The notes under the pieces: generated by a model | Databases searched by the model: none | What the model was told of the DNA's origin: nothing | The model's input: only the letters and a program-made list of their open reading frames with translations | Made by a program: the position numbers and the translations under genes | DNA from: CAXXOK01 sp963675925 | GTDB lineage: Bacteria; Bacillota; Clostridia; Christensenellales; Aristaeellaceae | Reading direction: 5' to 3' | Length of the DNA: 64,000 nt | NCBI GenBank assembly: GCA_963675925.2 | Contig: CAXXIB010000006.1 | Coordinates: forward strand, 1-64,000 | In this document: positions 52,831-58,832 of the stretch, in pieces | Layout of the letters: each line of letters opens with the position of its first letter | Position numbering within the stretch: the first letter of the stretch is position 1

Positions 52831-54516
52831 ATGAATTTATGTATTGGCGGTGCGGCAGGAGACGGCATTGAAACGATGGCCGGCATTCTGGAAAAAACGT
52901 TGCAGCGCTCTGGATTCTATGTGCATTCCATACGCGATTTTATGTCCCGCATTCGCGGCGGGCATAACTTTGCGCAGGTCCGCTTTGATGTGGAACCGGT
53001 GAAAGCACATAGAGATGCGCTGGATATTTTAATTGCGTATGATCTGCGCAGTTATCAGCAGCATAAAGACCGCTTGAAAGAGGACGGCATACTACTGGCC
53101 GATCCCCAGCTTGAGATTGAGGACAAACGGCTGCTGCCGATTGCGCTGAAATCGCTGGCAAAGGAATCCGGCAGTGCGCGCACAATCGGTGTTGTTTGCA
53201 TCGGTGCGCTGTCTAAGCTGCTGGGGTTGTCAATGGAAACGGCGGAGACGGTGCTTAAGGAGTCGTTGCCTGAAAAACTGTTGGAGATGAACGTTAAGGC
53301 GGTTCGCAAGGGCTACGACAGCATAGAGGAGTCCAAAACGCTTCAATCGGCAGATGTCAAAGGGCAGCTGCTGGTGAGCGGCGCGGAAGCCCTGTCGATG
53401 GGAGCGATTGCCGGTGGGCTGCGCTTTTACAGCGCATATCCAATGTCCCCGTCCACATCAATCTTAAACTTTGTCACTGCGCATGCCGAGGAATTTGGTT
53501 TGGCAGTGGAACAGGCGGAGGATGAAATCGCCGCCATCAATATGGGGCTGGGTGCCTCGTTTGCGGGTGCCAACGCCATGGTCGGCACCAGCGGCGGCGG
53601 CTTTGCGCTGATGGTCGAGGCTCTTGGCCTGGCGGGCATTGCGGAACTACCGATTGTGATGGTCGATGTGCAACGTCCCGGCCCGGCAACCGGACTGCCG
53701 ACCCGCACCGAGCAGAGCGATCTGCTGTTTCTGTGCTTTGCCTCCCAGGGCGAGTTCCCGCGCATGGTGATCGCGGTTCGCAATCACACCGACGCGTTTT
53801 ATCAAACAGCGCGTGCCATGCAGCTGGCGAAAAAATATCAGATTCCCGTTCTGGTGTTGTCGGATCAGTACCTGGCGGATTCTTCCGCAACGATTGATCC
53901 GCTTGATGTGAAAAGAGCGGCCAGCAGCGTAAAACCGCTGGAGCAAGGTGCTGTCGATGCCGAGAACTACCTGCGCTATCAGTATACGGACAATGGTATT
54001 TCGCCGATGCTTGTTCCCGGCAAGACGGACGCATTGGTCCGGTCCGACAGCGACGAGCACACGGAAGAAGGCACCATCACCGAAAGCGCTGAAGTGCGCG
54101 TGAAGATGGTGGACAAACGCGCCCGCAAGCTGGACTTGCTGGCGGAGGAATTGCTGGAGCCTGCATACACCGGCGCTGACAATGCCGAAATCCTGCTGCT
54201 GGGCTTTGGTACGACGACCGACGCGATTGCAGAGGCAGTTGCGATGCTTACCAAGCAGGGCGTGTCCATCGGCGCGCTGGCGTTCGGGGATATCTACCCG
54301 ATGCCCCAAAAAGAACTACAGAAGCACTGGAAACAGGCAAAAGCCGTCTACAGTGTCGAGCAGAATGCAACGGCCCAGCTGGCCAAACTCATTCGCATGG
54401 AAACAGGCCTGACTGTTGACGATAGTGTTCTTAAGTACGACGGCAGACAGCTGTCTGTGGACGATATTGTTCACGGACTGCAAGCCTTTGGAATCGGCAA
54501 GGAGGTGTCCAAATGA
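52831..54516 (+). CDS. korA: 2-oxoacid:ferredoxin oxidoreductase, fused gamma-alpha subunit
   Basis: With the beta subunit it converts a 2-oxoacid and CoA to acyl-CoA, CO2 and reduced ferredoxin. Residues about 1-175 are the gamma domain (GGAAGDGIETM, SRIRGGHNFAQVR). From about 190 the alpha domain follows, with YPMSPSTSIL (the YPITPST-like motif), QAEDEIAAINMGLGASFAGA and RPGPATGLPTRTEQSDL. It has 561 residues. 2-oxoglutarate is a likely substrate by family, but pyruvate or branched 2-oxoacids cannot be excluded. Confidence 0.92.
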   Translation: MNLCIGGAAGDGIETMAGILEKTLQRSGFYVHSIRDFMSRIRGGHNFAQVRFDVEPVKAHRDALDILIAYDLRSYQQHKDRLKEDGILLADPQLEIEDKRLLPIALKSLAKESGSARTIGVVCIGALSKLLGLSMETAETVLKESLPEKLLEMNVKAVRKGYDSIEESKTLQSADVKGQLLVSGAEALSMGAIAGGLRFYSAYPMSPSTSILNFVTAHAEEFGLAVEQAEDEIAAINMGLGASFAGANAMVGTSGGGFALMVEALGLAGIAELPIVMVDVQRPGPATGLPTRTEQSDLLFLCFASQGEFPRMVIAVRNHTDAFYQTARAMQLAKKYQIPVLVLSDQYLADSSATIDPLDVKRAASSVKPLEQGAVDAENYLRYQYTDNGISPMLVPGKTDALVRSDSDEHTEEGTITESAEVRVKMVDKRARKLDLLAEELLEPAYTGADNAEILLLGFGTTTDAIAEAVAMLTKQGVSIGALAFGDIYPMPQKELQKHWKQAKAVYSVEQNATAQLAKLIRMETGLTVDDSVLKYDGRQLSVDDIVHGLQAFGIGKEVSK

Positions 54517-55361
54517 GCAGCGGTGTATTTCGTACAACGGAAACGGCATGGTGCCCCGGTTGCGGCAACCATAGCATTATCAAGACCTTGGCGGAGGTAC
54601 TGTCCGACTTGGAGCTCAAACCCAGTGATGTGCTGCTGGTAGGCGGCATCGGGCAGGCGGCCAAGCTGAACCAGTACGTAAACGCCAACGGCTTTTCCGG
54701 CCTGCATGGCCGGTCGCTGCCAGCGGCAGTCGCCGCCAAGATGGTCAACGAAAAACTGACGGTAATCGTCAACACCGGCGACGGCGACAGCTACGGTGAA
54801 GGCGGCAATCACTTCCTGCACAATATCCGCCGTAATGTCGATATTACGCACTTTGCCCACGATAACCAGATTTACGGCCTGACCAAGGGGCAGACCTCGC
54901 CGACCTCCGATCCCTGCGGGGACGACCGCTCCGGTGCGTGTAACCTGAGTAAGCCGTTCAATCCGCTGCTGATCGCGCTGGCCGCCGGGGCAACCTTCGT
55001 AGCACGCTCATTCAGCGGCAATACCGAACATCTGGCCAAGATCATGAAAGCCGCCATCAATCACAAAGGATATGCGCTTGTGGATATTCTCCAGCCCTGC
55101 GTGAGCTTTAACAAGGTGAACAACTTTAGCTATTATAAAGAGCACACCTACGAGCTGGAAAAAGAGTATGACAAGACTTGTCTCGAAACTGCCATCCTGC
55201 GCAGTATGGAGTATGGGCCCAAGATCCCCATCGGTATCCTGTATCAAGTGCAAAAGCCGACGTATCAGCAGCAACGGCCTGCGATTTACGATGGCACCCT
55301 GATGGTTGACAAGCAGTTTTCGCAAGACAAACTCGAAGCGCTGCTTTCCACATACGCATAA
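54513..55361 (+). CDS. korB: 2-oxoacid:ferredoxin oxidoreductase, beta subunit
   Basis: The thiamine-diphosphate-binding subunit. It is 282 residues with cysteines in TAWCPGCGNHSI at the N terminus, the TPP/Mg motif NTGDGDSYGEGGNHFLHNIR, and DNQIYGLTKGQTSPTSD. A further Cys in LQPCVSFN is a likely cluster ligand. ATG 54513 overlaps the alpha stop (ATGA). No separate ferredoxin-like delta subunit follows, so an external ferredoxin must take the electrons. Confidence 0.93.
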   Translation: MSSGVFRTTETAWCPGCGNHSIIKTLAEVLSDLELKPSDVLLVGGIGQAAKLNQYVNANGFSGLHGRSLPAAVAAKMVNEKLTVIVNTGDGDSYGEGGNHFLHNIRRNVDITHFAHDNQIYGLTKGQTSPTSDPCGDDRSGACNLSKPFNPLLIALAAGATFVARSFSGNTEHLAKIMKAAINHKGYALVDILQPCVSFNKVNNFSYYKEHTYELEKEYDKTCLETAILRSMEYGPKIPIGILYQVQKPTYQQQRPAIYDGTLMVDKQFSQDKLEALLSTYA

Positions 55362-55372
55362 CTATCGAGTAA

Positions 55373-55408
55373 CAAACCCCGGCGCAGTCAGACTGCGCCG
55401 GGGGTTTG
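55373..55408 (+). terminator. Terminator after korAB
   Basis: CAAACCCCGGCGCAG pairs with CTGCGCCGGGGGTTTG around a 5-nt loop, then TGTTTG. Very stable, at the left edge of the AT-rich patch. Confidence 0.85.
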
Positions 55409-55486
55409 TGTTTGTCTTTTGAGATTGTATTCGAAGGTTGGCTTTCCTAAATAGCTTGATTACCTTAGCGCTAAAATATTGATGTC

Positions 55487-55735
55487 TTAGTAGAACATTT
55501 TCTGCCTAAGAATTATTAGTAACGAAATGCCACTTCCTATATAAAAGGCGGCCATATAATCCTCAGCAATTCCTTTAGCAAGGAAATACTCACCAACAAG
55601 TATGGCTAACCAAATTAGAATGGGAAATACAAAGTGTTTTTGTCGTGTGCGTATAGAGCCAATAATTTGAGCGAAGCCAAATACTCCGATGGCAAAAGAA
55701 CAAAATGCCACAAAGAAGAATACTACGAATTCCAC
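55487..55735 (-). CDS. Small three-helix membrane protein, unknown
   Basis: 82 residues, almost wholly hydrophobic: helices at about 3-25, 37-55 and 60-78, with a basic loop RTRQKH. No family is recognised. Its AT-rich codon use differs sharply from its neighbours, so it was probably acquired by transfer. The ATG at 55735 has a GAGGAGT-type ribosome-binding site on the minus strand. It is 21 nt downstream of the 112-residue orphan gene and may be co-transcribed with it. Confidence 0.65.
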   Translation of the reverse strand: MEFVVFFFVAFCSFAIGVFGFAQIIGSIRTRQKHFVFPILIWLAILVGEYFLAKGIAEDYMAAFYIGSGISLLIILRQKMFY

Positions 55736-55756
55736 GAATATTCACACTCCTCTTAT

Positions 55757-56095
55757 TTAGTTTGTCTCCTCATTAATCTCTTGCATTAAAAAAGATGTTT
55801 CCAATGCACTATGCCCGCTATATTGCTCATAAGGCGCGATAGCATTAAGTTTTTTTATTATGTCAATTGCCACATGTAAATAAGCGTCATAATCCAATTT
55901 TAGTTTTGATTTGCAAGCTCTCAATTCTAAATATTGCTTATGAACAGCATTGAACTGCTCAACTGACAGGTTCTTTTTAGCATCTTGCATATTGGTTATC
56001 ATAGTAGTGATTGAGGAAATTGAAATATATGCAAAGCCACCATTTTTTATACGTTGAACACTAGAAAGTGCTTTTATATCTGCTAATATACCCAT
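55757..56095 (-). CDS. Orphan protein of unknown function, AT-rich gene
   Basis: 112 residues, predicted helical and soluble. It begins MGILADIKALSSVQRIK and has a mid segment SITTMITNMQDAKKNL and an acidic end. ATG 56095 follows GAAGGAGAAAAATCAT; the longer open frame to 56233 has no start signal. I do not recognise it. Base composition unlike the genome and position on the 3' side of a tRNA gene suggest part of a former island. Confidence 0.65.
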   Translation of the reverse strand: MGILADIKALSSVQRIKNGGFAYISISSITTMITNMQDAKKNLSVEQFNAVHKQYLELRACKSKLKLDYDAYLHVAIDIIKKLNAIAPYEQYSGHSALETSFLMQEINEETN

Positions 56096-56284
56096 ATGAT
56101 TTTTCTCCTTCGGATTCAACTGCGTTGTTATCTGAATAAAGAATACCACATGAAGTAACCATGGACAACGGAAATTTATTGCTATGCAATGCGCGCGCAT
56201 TGGATACACAATAGCAGAGGTGAGTGACGCCATAGTATAAGAAAAAGGGTTTTCTGATCTTCATAGCATGTTGGTTAAGCTTGC

Positions 56285-56413
56285 CCATCAGGGATTCGCC
56301 GCCTGCATAGCAGGCTAACGGCTCGGTCGTGTCTCCCTCGCCCTGTCACCTAAAAATGACCACACAGGGTCATTTTTTAAACGGTGCCAGCCCTCTCGGG
56401 TTCGAATCCCTGA
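56285..56413. repeat. Structured segment bounded by copies of the tRNA-Lys T-arm sequence
   Basis: CCATCAGGGATTCG at 56285-56298 repeats 56466-56479 inside tRNA-Lys in the same direction (14 nt). GGGTTCGAATCCCTGA at 56398-56413 is the same T-arm in the opposite direction (16 nt). So the segment has an 11-bp inverted terminal repeat TCAGGGATTCG. Inside lie GCCTG/CAGGC and a strong terminator-like hairpin AAAAATGACC/GGTCATTTTT (56352-56377). The rest of 56096-56284 shows no gene. It looks like an attachment-site or small mobile-element remnant. Confidence 0.5.
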
Positions 56414-56422
56414 AAATAATGG

Positions 56423-56458
56423 ATAATAAAAGGCATCCGATTGGATGCCTTTTTATTA
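56423..56458. terminator. Bidirectional terminator next to tRNA-Lys
   Basis: AGGCATCC (56431-56438) pairs with GGATGCCT (56443-56450) around GATT, extended by AT-rich arms ending in T-runs in both directions. It directly follows the 3' end of the leftward tRNA. Confidence 0.85.
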
Positions 56459-56535
56459 TGGTACACCATCAGGGATTCGAACCCTGGACACCCTGATTAA
56501 GAGTCAGGTGCTCTAGCCAGCTGAGCTAATGGTGC
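56459..56535 (-). tRNA. tRNA-Lys (anticodon CTT)
   Basis: 77 nt with CCA encoded. The acceptor stem is GCACCAT/ATGGTGT with discriminator A; the D arm is GCTC/GAGC. The anticodon stem CCTGA/TCAGG has loop CTCTTAA, giving anticodon CTT for AAG. The T arm is CAGGG-TTCGAAT-CCCTG. Its 3' half is copied nearby at 56285-56298 and 56398-56413. Confidence 0.97.
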
Positions 56536-56686
56536 ATACGGCGCAAATGTTTCAAGAGCGCAAAAATCATTATACGCGAAAACAGGGATTTGTCAACCCG
56601 TTTTTCTTGGCGGCGGCATGGAAAAACAGTCGTTTTGCAGCGTGTGAAACGGTTTGCACGGCATGGTAAATATGGCTGTATATGCC

Positions 56687-56715
56687 TTGCACATCAACCC
56701 ATGTTCATGTATAAT
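56687..56715 (+). promoter_or_regulatory. Promoter of the P-loop protein gene
   Basis: TTGCAC (56687-56692) and a perfect TATAAT (56710-56715) are 17 nt apart. Confidence 0.75.
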
Positions 56716-56781
56716 ATTGGTGAAGCAATGGTTACGTAACGGTAATCAACACCGAACAAGATATTTAAGGAGGCGTTGCCG

Positions 56782-57192
56782 TTGATTCAGGTGATTGCCG
56801 GCAGAAAAGGTTCAGGGAAGACTAAGCGCATCATTGACATGGCCAATAAAGCCAGCCAGGATTCAAAGAGTGATATCGTATTCATCGATGATGATAATCG
56901 GTACATGTTTGATCTCCGTCATGAGGTGCGCTTTATTAATGCCACGGAGTACGACCTGTCCAACGATCAGATGTTTACCGGGTTCCTCACAGGCGCGGTT
57001 TCGCAGAACTTCGACGTCGGACTGATCTTGATTGATGCATTCAAAAAGTTGATCAAGCTCGATCTTGCGGAGACAGAACCGTTTTTCAAACGCCTGGATA
57101 CGATCAGCGAAAAACACAATGTGAATTTCGTTCTCTCCATCAGCGAGGCACCGGCTGATCTTCCCGACTTCATTCAAAAGTATGTAATTTAA
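56782..57192 (+). CDS. Small P-loop NTP-binding protein, unknown role
   Basis: 136 residues. Walker A GRKGSGKT is at residues 7-14. A Walker B-like strand GLILIDAFKK lies near the middle, and the end is VNFVLSISEAPADLPDFI. The start is TTG 56782, 8 nt after AAGGAGG; the TTG at 56776 is too close. Proteins like this in Clostridia are often labelled twitching-motility PilT, but it lacks the other PilT domains, so that name should not be trusted. Confidence 0.85.
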   Translation: MIQVIAGRKGSGKTKRIIDMANKASQDSKSDIVFIDDDNRYMFDLRHEVRFINATEYDLSNDQMFTGFLTGAVSQNFDVGLILIDAFKKLIKLDLAETEPFFKRLDTISEKHNVNFVLSISEAPADLPDFIQKYVI

Positions 57193-57209
57193 CCCTTTGG
57201 AAGTCAGAG

Positions 57210-57231
57210 GCGGAAGCTTACGGGCTTCCGC
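57210..57231 (+). terminator. Hairpin between the P-loop gene and thrC
   Basis: GCGGAAGC (57210-57217) pairs with GCTTCCGC (57224-57231), then TTCTTCC. Its weak T-run allows read-through into thrC. Confidence 0.55.
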
Positions 57232-57282
57232 TTCTTCCTATCATGCGGCAATTTGGCCGCAGAAACTCGCAGGAGGGCAAGC

Positions 57283-58779
57283 ATGTCGTTTTATTCTACG
57301 CGCGGCGGCGCATGCGTTACGGCTTCGCAGGCCATTTTATGGGGTCTTGCCAAGGACGGTGGCCTGTATGTGCCGTCCATGTTCCCGGTGCTGCCGGCGG
57401 ATCAGATTTTCGGGTTTTGTGATTTAAGCTATCACGCCATCGCCGAGCGCATATTGGGCACGTTTTTAGAGGATTTCTCTAAGGCTGAGATTCGGGAGGC
57501 TGTGCAAGCGGCCTATTCGCCGGAGAATTTTGACGACCCGGCTATCGTGCCCCTGAAATCACTGGATGACCGCCTGCAGGTGATGGAGCTGTTCCACGGG
57601 TCGACACTGGCCTTTAAGGACGTTGCCCTGAAACTCCTACCGTATCTGGTGCGCCTGGCGGCCCAGAAGAACGAAGAAAAGCGCGAAATCAGCATTATGG
57701 TCGCCACCAGTGGCGATACGGGGAAAGCCGCGCTGGAAGGCTTCCGCGATGTGGAAGGCACCAGCTGCAGTGTGTTTTACCCGCAGGACGGCGTCAGCGA
57801 AATGCAGCGACTGCAAATGGTGACCACCGAAGGAAGCAACACGCATGTGATCGGCATCAACGGTAATTTCGACGATGCCCAAACAGGCGTGAAACAGCTG
57901 TTTTCAAGCCCTGAGTTTCACGAGAAAATGAATGCAATCGGCAAACTGCCGTCTTCGGCCAATTCTATCAATTTCGGCCGCTTGGTGCCGCAGATTGTGT
58001 ACTATTTCAGTTGCTATGCACAGCTGGTCTGCCATGGTAAGCTTCGTATGGGGCAACCACTGAACTTCGTAGTTCCCACCGGAAACTTCGGCGATATTCT
58101 GGCGGGATATTATGCCAAGCGCATGGGACTGCCCATCGGCAGGCTGATCTGCGCGTCCAACCGCAATAATGTGCTTAGCGATTTCTTCCGGGACGGTGTC
58201 TACTACACGCACAGGACATTCTTTAAAACCACGTCGCCGAGCATGGATATCGTGATCTCCTCTAACCTGGAACGACTGCTTTACGAAAGCGCAGACCGCG
58301 ACCCCAAGGTAGTCCGCGAATGGATGCAGTCGCTTTCGGAAAGCGGCAGTTTCTCCATTGGTGCGCAGCGCTTGTCCAAACTGCGGCAGGATTTTGCCGC
58401 GGGCTTTGCCGATGATACGATGACCGCCCAGGAGATTAAGCGCGTTTACGAACAAACGGGTTACCTGATGGACCCGCATACGGCGGTGGCAAGCTATGTA
58501 CAGCGGGAATATGGACTGCAAACAGGCGATTTCTCTCAGACGGTTATCCTGTCGACAGCTAGCCCCTACAAGTTTGCCGGAGACGTGCTGGCAGCCCTGC
58601 AGGGCAAGGATGCTGTGAAAGGCTTAAACGCCTTCCAGTGTGCCGAGGCATTGCAGAAATTGACCGGCGTTCCCATTCCAAAGCAGATCACCGCGCTGCA
58701 ATCTATGCCGGAGCGGCACCGCGCAGTGTGCGAGATTGATGACATGCAGGCAGCGATGCTGCGGGAACTGCAATCCTGA
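57283..58779 (+). CDS. thrC: Threonine synthase
   Basis: A PLP enzyme that makes threonine from O-phosphohomoserine. ATG 57283 (MSFYSTRGG) follows AGGAGGG. It has 498 residues, the longer group of threonine synthases. HGSTLAFKDVALKLLPYL holds the PLP lysine, and MVATSGDTGKAALEGF and VVPTGNFGDILAGYYAKRMG are the phosphate- and PLP-binding segments. No hom or thrB lies nearby. Confidence 0.95.
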   Translation: MSFYSTRGGACVTASQAILWGLAKDGGLYVPSMFPVLPADQIFGFCDLSYHAIAERILGTFLEDFSKAEIREAVQAAYSPENFDDPAIVPLKSLDDRLQVMELFHGSTLAFKDVALKLLPYLVRLAAQKNEEKREISIMVATSGDTGKAALEGFRDVEGTSCSVFYPQDGVSEMQRLQMVTTEGSNTHVIGINGNFDDAQTGVKQLFSSPEFHEKMNAIGKLPSSANSINFGRLVPQIVYYFSCYAQLVCHGKLRMGQPLNFVVPTGNFGDILAGYYAKRMGLPIGRLICASNRNNVLSDFFRDGVYYTHRTFFKTTSPSMDIVISSNLERLLYESADRDPKVVREWMQSLSESGSFSIGAQRLSKLRQDFAAGFADDTMTAQEIKRVYEQTGYLMDPHTAVASYVQREYGLQTGDFSQTVILSTASPYKFAGDVLAALQGKDAVKGLNAFQCAEALQKLTGVPIPKQITALQSMPERHRAVCEIDDMQAAMLRELQS

Positions 58780-58790
58780 CAAACAATATT

Positions 58791-58820
58791 AAAAGGCGAC
58801 CGATGCATCGGTCGCCTTTT
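58791..58820. terminator. Bidirectional terminator between thrC and the SdrD-like gene
   Basis: A perfect 30-nt palindrome with AAAA/TTTT ends and a GC-rich stem, between convergent genes. Confidence 0.9.
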
Positions 58821-58832
58821 AATTGGTTTCAA

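Noticed and set aside
56061..56288. 75-codon open frame upstream of the 112-residue orphan gene
   Set aside because: No ribosome-binding site; it runs across repeat-like sequence and overlaps the real orphan gene's start region.
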